DNA from: Berkiella sp963829835
GTDB lineage: Bacteria; Pseudomonadota; Gammaproteobacteria; Berkiellales; Berkiellaceae
Assembly: GCA_963829835.1 (NCBI GenBank)
Contig: CAWHKC010000004.1
Coordinates: 2,108,001 to 2,172,000 of the forward strand
DNA: 64,000 nucleotides
Direction: 5' to 3'
In this document: positions 26,740 through 35,620 of the stretch, one piece after another
Position numbering within the stretch: position 1 is the stretch's first letter
How the letters are laid out: each line of letters opens with the position of its first letter
Translations under genes and position numbers: made by a program
The notes under the pieces: model-generated
What the model saw: only the letters and a program-made list of their open reading frames with translations
Told to the model about the DNA's origin: nothing
Databases searched by the model: none

Positions 26740-27903
26740 ATGATTGTTAAAGATATCACACTTGATTATTTTCCATTGAAACTTGCAAAAGGTGAGCAAT
26801 TTTGCAATAGAATCTTGGAAAGAAAAACGTTAAAAAGAAATATTGAATTAGCACGACATACGGTTTTAGTATCGCCACGAAGATATGGCAAGTCTAGTTT
26901 GGTCTACAAAGTTGCTTCAGAAATGACTATCCCTTTTGAATGTATTGATTTATTTCTCGCGCATGATGATAAAACTGTTATTAAGAGAATATTGCAGGGT
27001 ATTGGTAATATAATTTCTCAAATCGTTCCTTTATCGCATAAAACAATTGCTTCGGTTCAAAAATATTTTAGTAAATTTAAAGTAACACTTGGTGCAAATA
27101 ACTTTGGTTTAGAATTATCCCATAACATTGCTAGCAATGATCCTGTTGATCAAATTTATGATGCATTAAAATCTCTTTCACTCTTAGCACTAGAGCGAAA
27201 AAAGAAAGTCATACTCTTTATAGATGAATTTCAAGACATCACAAACGCGCAAAGCGCTAAGTCAATACAAGGTGCCATGAGGCATGTCGCACAGGATACC
27301 TCTTCAATTGTGTTTATTTTTTCCGGAAGCAGTAGGCATTTATTACTGGATATGTTTGATGATAGCAACAAACCCCTTTATATGCTCTGCGACAAAATAT
27401 TGCTTGATAGGATAAGCTCGATTGATTACCACCCTCATATTCAAAAAGCCTTTAAATCTAAATGGGGCAAAACAGTTGATGAGTTTGTTCTGAATCGTGT
27501 TTTAAGTTTAACAGAATGTCATCCATTTTATGTAAATTTACTCTGTAGCCAGTTATGGAAAAATCACAAATTACCCACTATCGATGATGTTATTTCAGCG
27601 TGGTTAGCCTGTTTTGAATTGGAAGAGCGTCGATTAATTGCTGAAATAGAAAAATTAACTGATAACCAACAAGACTTATTAAAAGCCCTCACCGTTAATA
27701 TTGTCAACGAGCCAACGAGTCAAGCATTTTTAAGTACATTAGGCATGGCTTCATCTAGTGTCAGACTAGGGATTAAATATTTATTAGAAAATGACATGGT
27801 TTATATCGTAAAAAATGAGGATCCCAATTTGCCTGCTATCAAGAAAGGTCAATATAAAGTGTTGGATCCTTTGCTTGCTTATTTTATGAGAAAGTATGAA
27901 TAG
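26740..27903 (+). CDS. AAA+ P-loop ATPase, archaeal-type family
   Basis: 387 residues from the ATG at 26740; another Met at 26719 is possible. Walker A is SPRRYGKSS (45-53), preceded by TVLV; Walker B is VILFIDEFQDI (about 157-167). The sensor region VFIFSGSSRHLLLDMF and a winged-helix-like C-terminus (LGIKYLLENDMVYIVKNEDP, VLDPLLAYFMRKYE) match the family of standalone STAND-like ATPases often found in mobile or accessory regions. Role unknown. Confidence 0.85.
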   Translation: MIVKDITLDYFPLKLAKGEQFCNRILERKTLKRNIELARHTVLVSPRRYGKSSLVYKVASEMTIPFECIDLFLAHDDKTVIKRILQGIGNIISQIVPLSHKTIASVQKYFSKFKVTLGANNFGLELSHNIASNDPVDQIYDALKSLSLLALERKKKVILFIDEFQDITNAQSAKSIQGAMRHVAQDTSSIVFIFSGSSRHLLLDMFDDSNKPLYMLCDKILLDRISSIDYHPHIQKAFKSKWGKTVDEFVLNRVLSLTECHPFYVNLLCSQLWKNHKLPTIDDVISAWLACFELEERRLIAEIEKLTDNQQDLLKALTVNIVNEPTSQAFLSTLGMASSSVRLGIKYLLENDMVYIVKNEDPNLPAIKKGQYKVLDPLLAYFMRKYE

Positions 27904-28011
27904 AAAAACCCTAAGGAATGTTGCATCTACACCCTCATTATGATGGAACTTTTTACCTAAATTAACTTTCTAATAAGCAATCAATTAGAAAAGTTGTGTA
28001 AAAGGTACCCA

Positions 28012-30750
28012 ATGATTAATCCACCAGGACTAGGAACATACCAGGTTTCTACACAAGGCCATAAAATAACCCGTGTTATTGGGGAAGATGGTCATCCTGT
28101 TATAAATCCTCAAATGTTTATCAGCTATGCTAAAGCCCGCATAAAAGCAGCGAAAGAATTAAACCATGAACACCCCAAAAAGAATGAAGAAGATAAAAAG
28201 AAAGATAATCAATCCATTGAAGATTTGGAGCGACTGATTGAACTTTTTTTCAATAATGAATTCATACCTGAGTTTGAAAAAGCAAAAAAAGAACGCGAAC
28301 AAGCTTTTAAATTAGCTGATAGCCTTCTTAAAAATATGGCTAAGGCTTATAAAGATGGTGATATTGACGAAGCCACCTTTGCTGAGTATAAAAAAGATGC
28401 CCTAGTTACCAAAGCAGAAGCAGAAAAAAAATATCAATCACAATTTAACAAAGTTTATCAACACAATATTGAAAAAGTTACTCAGGTTAATGCCCTGTTA
28501 GCGCAGTATGTTGATCCTAAAAAAAGTGCGGATAAAGTTGTAAAGAAAATTAATCAGCGTGCTGATTTTATCAGAGCTAAAGAAGAACGACCACATCAAG
28601 AAAATCAATATGGTGTTCTTGATATGAATATATCGAGCTCTCACATCCCGGAAGGAGAGCTGAACACTTCGCAGAAGGCTTTGTATAAAAGAGTCTTTGG
28701 AAAAGCCTTGCCTGAGGGGAAAATCCATACCAGTCCCAGTACGATCCGCGATAAAAATCAAGTTGGACAAGCCAATGCCTTACGAACCGAAGTAAAAATA
28801 AATGGTCAAACGGTTTTTGCAGGGCATCGTCATGGATCACCTTCTGTTCTTAAAATAAATGATGAGGCAGAACGTCAACATCGAACACTCGAAAATGTCA
28901 AACAAACCATGGCTATTGCAGCTAAAGAAAAAATAGAGAGTCTCAAAAAAGAAATTTCAGCATTGAATCTTAAGGAGTTTGATGATAGGGCAATAGGGGG
29001 AAAGGGATTAGGAGCGAGCGATGCGGCAAGACGCAAAGAAATTCAAAAAATATTGAATGGGGAAGTGCCGCTGCCACTTGATATGGCTACTATGAGCTTA
29101 CTTTCCCCTGTGATGGAAGGGGATCTGCTTGATGGTATGAAGCAATATCGACAAGTAGAAGATTCTAGATTAGCGTATTGGTCGCTGCATGGCCGATCTG
29201 TTCCTATAGAAATTCCTGGCATGAAAGCACCTATGAATGTTCAATTACATTCCACCTTTATGAGTGTGGGCGTTAATGCGGCTCGTGGTGTTGAAACATT
29301 AGGCGCTGCTGCGCTTGTGCGCCGGGTTAATCATCGTGGATTAAATAACATGATTGATACTTTTTTTGCTAAGACTAAGCCGGGGATGGGTCCCTTGCTT
29401 GATCCCATGCTGATCAAACTAAGACAAATTGAAAGTAATCCTGCCATTCAAAAGTATTCAGATAGAATCAAAAATTTTGATAAAAGCAAATTACAAGATG
29501 CCTATGCTGTTTTAGAGGCATGCAATAAAGCTTTAGCAGAACCTGAACATAGGGAAATGGTTGATGTTAAAAAAATAAATAAAGAAAGAGAAAAGGCATT
29601 AAAAACAATTGAAAAGGAAGAAGCCAAATTAGATGATTCTTATAAGCAATTAGCCACGGTTCGCAAAAATATCTATAACGCCCAACTAAAGTCAGTACAA
29701 ACTATTTTAGATGGCATCCAAACACAACTTGCCAAGGAGGGAAATCTCAAAGGAAATGCCAATTTTCAAAAAATTCGGCTTTTTGTGGATACGCTAGATA
29801 CTTTTTATAACCAACCCCAACCTGGGATTGCACGGACGTGGAAAGTACATTCAGCGACCAAAGAAAAGAAGAAAATATTGAAAAAAATGGCTAAAGAGAA
29901 GGATGACAATAAAAAACGGGAACTTGCTGTGAAAGCGGATAAAGTACAAGAAAAAATAGATGCGCTTAATGAAGGTAATTACCGCTTTCAGGCTCGATTT
30001 GCTTTATTAGCACAACATATGGACAATTTTATCGAATGGTTTTGCAAAAGTGGTGAAGACCGAACAGGCTTACTCAATGAGCATATCGAAGCATTTTGTA
30101 TTTTTATTGAAAAATATGGCCACGCTCCTCGGTGGGATAATCAAGAAGATAGTGATAAATTCCACGAAATTATGCCTTTCGTTCATAATGGCGCGCCAAA
30201 TAGAGAGACCAATGGATTTAACGATGGATGTCCAGGACTTAAGGTAACAGACAAAGACTTTAAAATGCCTTCTGTTAGCTATGAAACAGATAAAAAATTG
30301 GCGAACATCTCGAAAACGTCTGGAAAATGCGCTGATCCTAAAATTTTAGAAAAAGCCAAAGAAAATTTAGCACAAGCTCAAAAAATAGAAAGGTTAATAA
30401 CGCCTCAAAAAAGAGAACCAGAAGCAGAAACGCGCCGTTCCCGTTCGTTAACGGTACAATTTGCAGTTGAAAAAGCAACGTCTTTGCCTGTACATCCACC
30501 CATTGCTCCAAAAGATGTACTATCAATCCAGGAGTCTATTAGGGCTCTTCAAAAAGTAACTGGTGTAGAAAAAGCAAAAATTGATTATGTTATTACGAAT
30601 TTAAATGAAGCAAAGAATCCACTTGCAGTGGTTGAGCGGCTGATTAAAGAAGTGCCTGCTTTATCTTCGCAATTAGAAAAACTGAAAGTCGATTTAACAA
30701 CTCCTTCTGCGCCTTCCACTGAGCAAATTGAACGACCCTCTGTTCATTAA
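28012..30750 (+). CDS. CX5R phosphatase-motif protein, SopB/IpgD/SidF-like effector candidate
   Basis: 912 residues from the ATG at 28012, which has AAAAGG seven bases before it; a TTG at 27994 is possible. The N-terminal 220 residues and the middle region (about 500-660) are Lys/Glu-rich coiled coils. Residues 677-686 read FCKSGEDRTG: a CX5R active site (Cys678, Arg684) nearly identical to the CKSGKDRTG of the phosphoinositide phosphatases SopB, IpgD and SidF. An upstream SVGVN (418-422) and a downstream GCPGLKV (739-745) recall flanking conserved patches of that family. No signal peptide or membrane segment. Such enzymes are secreted to alter host membrane phosphoinositides. The activity is inferred from the motif; the Lys to Glu change inside the loop could alter specificity. 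Confidence 0.82.
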   Translation: MINPPGLGTYQVSTQGHKITRVIGEDGHPVINPQMFISYAKARIKAAKELNHEHPKKNEEDKKKDNQSIEDLERLIELFFNNEFIPEFEKAKKEREQAFKLADSLLKNMAKAYKDGDIDEATFAEYKKDALVTKAEAEKKYQSQFNKVYQHNIEKVTQVNALLAQYVDPKKSADKVVKKINQRADFIRAKEERPHQENQYGVLDMNISSSHIPEGELNTSQKALYKRVFGKALPEGKIHTSPSTIRDKNQVGQANALRTEVKINGQTVFAGHRHGSPSVLKINDEAERQHRTLENVKQTMAIAAKEKIESLKKEISALNLKEFDDRAIGGKGLGASDAARRKEIQKILNGEVPLPLDMATMSLLSPVMEGDLLDGMKQYRQVEDSRLAYWSLHGRSVPIEIPGMKAPMNVQLHSTFMSVGVNAARGVETLGAAALVRRVNHRGLNNMIDTFFAKTKPGMGPLLDPMLIKLRQIESNPAIQKYSDRIKNFDKSKLQDAYAVLEACNKALAEPEHREMVDVKKINKEREKALKTIEKEEAKLDDSYKQLATVRKNIYNAQLKSVQTILDGIQTQLAKEGNLKGNANFQKIRLFVDTLDTFYNQPQPGIARTWKVHSATKEKKKILKKMAKEKDDNKKRELAVKADKVQEKIDALNEGNYRFQARFALLAQHMDNFIEWFCKSGEDRTGLLNEHIEAFCIFIEKYGHAPRWDNQEDSDKFHEIMPFVHNGAPNRETNGFNDGCPGLKVTDKDFKMPSVSYETDKKLANISKTSGKCADPKILEKAKENLAQAQKIERLITPQKREPEAETRRSRSLTVQFAVEKATSLPVHPPIAPKDVLSIQESIRALQKVTGVEKAKIDYVITNLNEAKNPLAVVERLIKEVPALSSQLEKLKVDLTTPSAPSTEQIERPSVH

Positions 30751-30809
30751 GTGCTCAAATTATGGCAATATAGTCTGCAATCTTTACTATTATTTCATAA
30801 GGTTAAGCA

Positions 30810-31520
30810 GTGGCTACCTATATACTTATCCATGGTTCTTGGCATGGCGCCTGGTGTTGGGAAAAAGTGATCCCCTTATTAGAAAAAGCAGGACACACTA
30901 TTTATGCGCCTGATTTACCTGGACATGGTAAAGATAAAACGCCCTTAAAAGATATTACCTTAGATAGCTATGTCAATTGTGTGAGCGGTTTATTGACTGA
31001 CATTCAGGAACCAGTGATTTTGGTTGGTCATAGTTTTGCAGGCATTGTTATTTCCCAAGTAGCTGAACGTTTTCCTGATAGAATAAAAAGTTTAGTGTAT
31101 GTTGCTGCTTTTTTGCCAAAAAATGGGAAAACGATGACGGATGTCGCATCCCAACAAGCCCCCACACGATTTGTAAAAATGATGAAAGTCGTTCCAGAAG
31201 AAAATGCAATTCATTTTCCAGCGAATGCGATGAAAGACTTTGCCTATCATCAATGTAATGATGCGTTAGTTGAAAGATTAAAACCTCAGCTATGTGTAGA
31301 ACCCTTTTTTCCTTTTGTTACAACAGTTACGTTAAGTGATAAAAATTATGGTCGTGTTCCAAGAGTTTATGTGGAATGTTTGCAGGACAGGGCTATTTTG
31401 ATTCAGACGCAACGCAATATGCTTAAAGACGTTCCTTGCAAAGTATTTACTCTTGATTGTGATCATTCGCCATTTTATTCCGATCCAACTGGATTGGTAT
31501 CTTTATTGAGTATTTGCTGA
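30810..31520 (+). CDS. Alpha/beta hydrolase, esterase type
   Basis: 236 residues starting at GTG (AAGGTT upstream). Shows the oxyanion motif HGSWHGAWCW, the nucleophile elbow GHSFAG (Ser at about residue 77) and the C-terminal His in DCDHSPFYSDP, with Asp in LQDRAI as likely acid. The pattern resembles the methylesterase/hydroxynitrile-lyase-like branch of the fold. Cytoplasmic; substrate unknown. It follows the phosphatase gene by 60 bases on the same strand. Confidence 0.88.
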   Translation: MATYILIHGSWHGAWCWEKVIPLLEKAGHTIYAPDLPGHGKDKTPLKDITLDSYVNCVSGLLTDIQEPVILVGHSFAGIVISQVAERFPDRIKSLVYVAAFLPKNGKTMTDVASQQAPTRFVKMMKVVPEENAIHFPANAMKDFAYHQCNDALVERLKPQLCVEPFFPFVTTVTLSDKNYGRVPRVYVECLQDRAILIQTQRNMLKDVPCKVFTLDCDHSPFYSDPTGLVSLLSIC

Positions 31521-31623
31521 TAGGTCAACCAGACGATAAACGGTCATTCCATTCCCTTTACTAATCCCAACTTTTTTATATTATTAAATAAGTTAGTTTA
31601 TTGATTATGCTCAGGGAAGAGAA

Positions 31624-32070
31624 TTGGATAACACTAAGTGGCATATAGCAATGCTTGTGTCAGGATGCTTGGTTGCATCGACAGTCAAATGTCATGCAGA
31701 GCAGCATGCAAAAAATAGCATTGAAGTCATGAGAGCAAGTGATGTCTTCGCAATCAAGCGTACTTCTCATGTTGTGGTCCCCACAAACACAATGAATCAT
31801 ATATTCGAAAATCTATATCATGATCCCGAGTTGCCTATAGAAGAAGAGCAGTCTCTTGCTTGGAAATACTATAAAGATAAACTGCGATCATTAGCCGCTG
31901 TACATTTTACAGACTCAGTTCAAATAGGATTAGATAGGATTAAATCAGGTCCTTCCAAACTCGCTAAAGGCGACATTGTCGATATTAACTCGCATTTATC
32001 AGCAAAGCCCAATTCAGGAACATCTACTGCTAGAGGATATGGCCTGCAATTACGGGTTAAATTAGATTAA
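31624..32070 (+). CDS. Small exported hypothetical protein
   Basis: 148 residues starting at TTG with a strong AGGGAAGAG before it. A signal peptide is likely (MLVSGCLVASTVKCHA, cleavage near residue 25). The mature part is short, polar and unrecognised. Periplasmic or secreted. It ends three bases before the stop of the small gene on the opposite strand. Confidence 0.65.
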   Translation: MDNTKWHIAMLVSGCLVASTVKCHAEQHAKNSIEVMRASDVFAIKRTSHVVVPTNTMNHIFENLYHDPELPIEEEQSLAWKYYKDKLRSLAAVHFTDSVQIGLDRIKSGPSKLAKGDIVDINSHLSAKPNSGTSTARGYGLQLRVKLD

Positions 32071-32072
32071 TT

Positions 32073-32243
32073 TCATCTGTTAGGTTTAGGTTTTTTGAGA
32101 AGGTCTAGAATGCTTTTTGTTAAATGCTTTTCCGGTGATGTTTCAATTGGTGAAGGGATGTCGTTATTTACAGGTGCTGGTTGAGTTGGCTTTGCTGCGT
32201 CGTCTTTAGGGGCTTTAAACAAATCAAACAATGAAAATCGCAT
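32073..32243 (-). CDS. 56-residue small hypothetical protein
   Basis: A short frame from ATG at 32243 to TGA at 32073, with a very strong GAGGGGG Shine-Dalgarno sequence seven bases upstream. The product is proline-rich in the middle (KPTQPAPVNNDIPSPIE) between two amphipathic ends that mirror each other (FSLFDLFKAPK and KSILDLLKKPK). Such a strong start signal argues it is translated. Function unknown. Confidence 0.55.
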   Translation of the reverse strand: MRFSLFDLFKAPKDDAAKPTQPAPVNNDIPSPIETSPEKHLTKSILDLLKKPKPNR

Positions 32244-32338
32244 TGCTTACCCCCTCATACATTTACCACTCTAAGTTATGATTCTAACACCTCGATGTGA
32301 AAATTGTCCATTTTTAACTTAAAAAAAAAGAAGTGTGC

Positions 32339-32680
32339 TTATCCCCCTAATAAACCTCGCACAAAATGTTGGCGCTTATCATTCTCTGCTTTCTCTTTAT
32401 TTTGATCATTTTGTAAACGCGCAATTTTATCTTTGAGTGTATCTAAACGTGATTGACACTCATACGTTTTATCAATGACGATGCCATCGAATAAATAATC
32501 AGAAGGTGAAAGTGCTTTTGAATAAGGTTTGCTTTTAATTAACGTAGGATCACAAACATCTCGAATCGCTTCAAAATGTTCATAACGGTTATTGGCATCT
32601 GTTAACCCAAATTTACCTGCAGAGATCGTTAAAGCCGAATAGGTCAGCAATCCTGTTGTTTTAGAATAATTGGAAGCCAT
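32339..32680 (-). CDS. Small hypothetical protein with C-terminal coiled coil
   Basis: 113 residues. A mixed N-terminal part (NRYEHFEAIRDVCDPTLI) is followed by a heptad-like stretch (SRLDTLKDKIARLQNDQNKE). It precedes the 56-residue gene on the same strand by about 95 bases and may be cotranscribed. No family recognised; part of the accessory block. Confidence 0.6.
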   Translation of the reverse strand: MASNYSKTTGLLTYSALTISAGKFGLTDANNRYEHFEAIRDVCDPTLIKSKPYSKALSPSDYLFDGIVIDKTYECQSRLDTLKDKIARLQNDQNKEKAENDKRQHFVRGLLGG

Positions 32681-32797
32681 AGGTTACTCACAAGTGTTAT
32701 CAGTAGTGGTTAGCATATGGGGACGAAACAAATGAAAAAGGGAAGTAAGAGATGGGAGGGTGATTGATTAGGATGAACGGAAAATTAACGATCTTAT

Positions 32798-32826
32798 GTA
32801 GGGGCGGACATAAGGTCCGACCCTAC
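32798..32826. repeat. 12-bp inverted repeat at the lpoA 3' end
   Basis: Arms gtaggggcggac and gtccgaccctac with one mismatch and a 5-base loop, nine bases past the lpoA stop. It may serve as the lpoA terminator and marks the right end of the accessory block. The gtaggg..ccctac type is a common dispersed palindrome in Legionellales. Confidence 0.55.
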
Positions 32827-32834
32827 GTTTTGAA

Positions 32835-34055
32835 TTAATTTACTTTAACAGGAACCCCATCGACCATTTTGGCCCATGACAGTTGACGTTGGATATCATT
32901 GTTATGGCCTAATGACAGCTGGCCGGTAGAACCAGGGAAATTAGCACCTGATTGCAAGCTATTAAAGCGGTTGGTAATTTGATAGGCATCAACCCCCATT
33001 GCAAACAATCGATTGTATTGATCAGATTGCGTTTGCGCATTGCGACTGAGTAATTGTCGCAAATGGCTACCTTGTTGGCTGTCTAAAAGCCAAGGCATAT
33101 CACAGAAAACAACACCATTGATATCACGATCCCGTTTTGGATTGGGTTGACCACTATAGACACTACTTGTGGCATAAACCGGAACATCTTCAGCATAATA
33201 AAAATCAAACAAGGGTTTTAATTGACGTGCTTGTTCTGGAGGCGCTGCCATGACAATCACATCCACGTCTTGACGACGCCTTGGTTGAAAATCAACTTTT
33301 TCAGTTAAGATGTCTTTGATGTGGTTTGCTCGTTTTTGACTTTCATCGATACCTAATAATCGTCTGACGGCTGGAGATTGATCGTGAGAAGCGCTGGTAT
33401 GTACAGTACGCACAACACGACCACCTAAGCGCTGCCATTGAGCGGTAAATGCATTTGCAGTGCGTTTTCCCCATGCATTATCAGGTACAATCAAACCTGC
33501 ACTGCGATAACCTTTTTGCCAGGCTTTGTCAGCAATTTGTTCTGCTTCTGTTTCAGGGGCTAAGGTGTACTGTACAAAATGTCGTGAAGAAGATCGAACT
33601 TCAGGATGATGATTTAACGCTAACACGGGTGTTTTTAGATTGGAAGCAAGGCTTAGGCGATGCACATCTTCTTTTGATAATGGTCCAACGATAAAATCGG
33701 CACCTTCATGAAGCGCTAAATCATACACTCGGTGAATATCGTTATCTTTAGTCGTGTCATACACTTTCACAATGGGTTTTGCACCATTTTGTTCATAGTA
33801 GTTGGCAAGAAAGCCTTCGCGGATAGCTTTAGCAGAATCGGCATGCTTACCAGTAAGAGGGAGCAAAAGGGCAATTTGTCTTGGATGCTGAGAATATTCG
33901 CCAGCACCTTGGCTAATAGGGTATTCTTCACTCGCTATTTGAGAATGTGGAAGTTCTGTTTGGTTAGCACTTGCTACTGAACCAGCCGTTTTGCAGCCAC
34001 TTAGCAGACTGAATAATACTAATGTAATCAAATGTAATAAATTGAATTTTCTCAT
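32835..34055 (-). CDS. lpoA: LpoA, penicillin-binding protein 1A activator lipoprotein (short form)
   Basis: 406 residues. Lipobox LLSGC (Cys21) places it in the outer membrane. The visible domain (about 55-400) is the periplasmic-binding-protein-like LpoA module, with RQIALLLPLTGKHADSAKAI, DFIVGPLSKEDV, GLIVPDNAWGKRTANAF and RLFAMGVDAYQITNR. E. coli LpoA is about 680 residues because of an N-terminal TPR domain that is absent here. It stimulates PBP1A during cell-wall growth. It is divergent from rsmI, as in other gammaproteobacteria, but cut off from yraN. Confidence 0.93.
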   Translation of the reverse strand: MRKFNLLHLITLVLFSLLSGCKTAGSVASANQTELPHSQIASEEYPISQGAGEYSQHPRQIALLLPLTGKHADSAKAIREGFLANYYEQNGAKPIVKVYDTTKDNDIHRVYDLALHEGADFIVGPLSKEDVHRLSLASNLKTPVLALNHHPEVRSSSRHFVQYTLAPETEAEQIADKAWQKGYRSAGLIVPDNAWGKRTANAFTAQWQRLGGRVVRTVHTSASHDQSPAVRRLLGIDESQKRANHIKDILTEKVDFQPRRRQDVDVIVMAAPPEQARQLKPLFDFYYAEDVPVYATSSVYSGQPNPKRDRDINGVVFCDMPWLLDSQQGSHLRQLLSRNAQTQSDQYNRLFAMGVDAYQITNRFNSLQSGANFPGSTGQLSLGHNNDIQRQLSWAKMVDGVPVKVN

Positions 34056-34075
34056 AATGCTAATAATTTCCTAAA

Positions 34076-34089
34076 GGTGAGGCCTCACC
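34076..34089. promoter_or_regulatory. 14-base palindrome over the rsmI ribosome-binding site
   Basis: ggtgaggcctcacc lies directly before the rsmI ATG and contains its AGGTGAGG Shine-Dalgarno sequence. It could fold into a 5-bp hairpin that hides the site, or bind a regulator. No direct evidence for either. Confidence 0.35.
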
Positions 34090-34956
34090 ATGCATCTACA
34101 GATGGGTAAACTTTACGTCGTTGCGACCCCAATTGGCAACCTCGATGATATAAGTCATAGAGCACGTGAAATATTGAGTCATGTAACTTGGGTTGCGGCT
34201 GAAGATACGCGGCATAGCCGAGTATTATTGCAACATCTTGGTATCTCTACACCGCTGGTATCATATCATGATCATAACGAATCTGAGCGCACGCCAGCGT
34301 TAATTGAAAAAATACGACAAGGTGAAAATGGGGCATTGATCTCCGATGCAGGTACACCCCTCATCAGTGATCCCGGTTACACATTAGTGGCAGCCGCTCA
34401 TGAAGCAGGTATTAAAGTGGTGCCAATACCTGGACCTTGTTCTGTGGTAACAGCGCTGAGTGTAGCTGGTTTACCGACGGATAAATTTTTATTTGAAGGC
34501 TTTTTACCGGCAAAAGATCAAACCAGGCGCAAACGATTGCAAGCTTTAGCAGATTTTCCTCACACCATGGTTTTCTTCGAAGCTCCCCATCGTTTAGAGT
34601 CTTTGTTAGAAGACTGTTCTGATATTTTTACGCCACAACGTCAAGCAACACTGGCAAGAGAAATTACCAAAAAATTTGAATCCATTCATCGCGGGAATTT
34701 TCAAAGCCTTATTGCCGGCATTAACGAAGGTTCTGTCACGGTAAAAGGAGAATTTATTCTGGTTGTTGCCGGATCGGTTAAAGAGGATGTTGAAGTCGAT
34801 GAGAGTGAGCAAGAAATGAAGCGCGTACTAAGCGTTTTATTGGCAGAGCTCTCAGTCAAACAAGCCGTACAAATGGCAGTGAAGCTGACCGGAAAACCTA
34901 AAAACGCGCTTTATGATCTTGCGATGAAGCTAAAACAAGAATCAGACGAAAGTTGA
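34090..34956 (+). CDS. rsmI: 16S rRNA (cytidine-1402-2'-O)-methyltransferase
   Basis: 288 residues, S-adenosylmethionine-dependent, tetrapyrrole-methylase fold. Signature motifs: LYVVATPIGNLDDIS, AAEDTRHSRVLL, ALISDAGTPLISDPGY, PIPGPCSVVTALSVAG. It methylates C1402 of 16S rRNA. A second Met at residue 5 is an alternative start. Divergent from lpoA and followed by rnpB, the conserved order. Confidence 0.96.
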   Translation: MHLQMGKLYVVATPIGNLDDISHRAREILSHVTWVAAEDTRHSRVLLQHLGISTPLVSYHDHNESERTPALIEKIRQGENGALISDAGTPLISDPGYTLVAAAHEAGIKVVPIPGPCSVVTALSVAGLPTDKFLFEGFLPAKDQTRRKRLQALADFPHTMVFFEAPHRLESLLEDCSDIFTPQRQATLAREITKKFESIHRGNFQSLIAGINEGSVTVKGEFILVVAGSVKEDVEVDESEQEMKRVLSVLLAELSVKQAVQMAVKLTGKPKNALYDLAMKLKQESDES

Positions 34957-35001
34957 TAAGAACGCTTGCTTGTTTGGGGGTGAGTCCGTATCCTTTGTGG
35001 C

Positions 35002-35514
35002 GAGAGTTGGCTAGGCAATCGCTGTCGTTACCCAAAAGGTAGCTACGGAGGAAAGTCCGGGCTCCGCAGGGTACAGTGCCAGGTAACGCCTGGGAGGCGC
35101 AAGCCTACGGAAAGTGCAACAGAAAATAAACCGCCAACGTTTTGTGGCAACACAAAGCGTTTACCCACAGCAGTCGACTTTTAGGCGAGGCGCCAAGGCG
35201 AGAACAATAGGAGTGTACTTTTAGTACATGACTGTTGTTCGCAGCTGCAGGCAACGAAGCATAAAAGTCGAATGCGAAGGGTAAAGGTAAGGGTGAAACG
35301 GTGAGGTAAGAGCTCACCGCGTTAGTGGTAACACTATACGGCACGGCAAACCCCACTTGGAGCAAGACCAAATAGGAACCCACATTTAACTCAGCAATGG
35401 GTTGAATAATACGTGACCCACGTAGGGTTCGGGTAGGTTGCTTGAGGCATGCGGTGACGCATGCCCCAGATGAATGGTTGTCCACGACAGAACCCGGCTT
35501 ATCGGCTAACTCTC
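35002..35514 (+). ncRNA. rnpB: RNase P RNA, bacterial type A, with an enlarged P12 region
   Basis: Catalytic RNA of RNase P. The universally conserved core is present: gaggaaagtccgggctc (5' half of P4), gtgccaggtaacgcctggg, agtgcaacagaaa, aggtaagggtgaaa, ggagcaagaccaaatagga, gggtaggttgcttgag, and gacagaacccggctta (3' P4). P1 is formed by gagagttggc at 35002 and gctaactctc ending at 35514. Length is about 513 bases against about 380 in E. coli. The excess is an extra stem between the P12 hairpin (35136-35161, GCAA loop) and J12/11, at 35160-35285. No protein gene overlaps convincingly. Confidence 0.96.
35174..35271 (+). mobile_element. Palindromic element inserted in RNase P RNA
   Basis: About 98 bases bounded by perfect 10-bp inverted arms tcgactttta (35174-35183) and taaaagtcga (35262-35271). 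Inside is a second long imperfect hairpin (gcgagaacaataggagtgtac against gtacatgactgttgttcgc) with a gtacttttagtac tip. It sits on a 7-bp stem (tttaccc/gggtaaa) that keeps it outside the catalytic core. Rickettsia palindromic elements are known to invade RNA genes in the same manner; a mobile origin here is inference. Confidence 0.65.
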
Positions 35515-35620
35515 ATTCTCCTTCCCCTTAAAGTCTTCATTGTCCCGGAACTCTTTTCAAGTTTTTCTAAGTTGATATGCTTATAAGAACCTATCATAAT
35601 AGGCAGTTAGTATTCCAAAA

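Noticed and set aside
35105..35485. Reverse-strand frame of 126 codons
   Set aside because: It lies wholly antisense to rnpB and its sequence is explained by the RNA.
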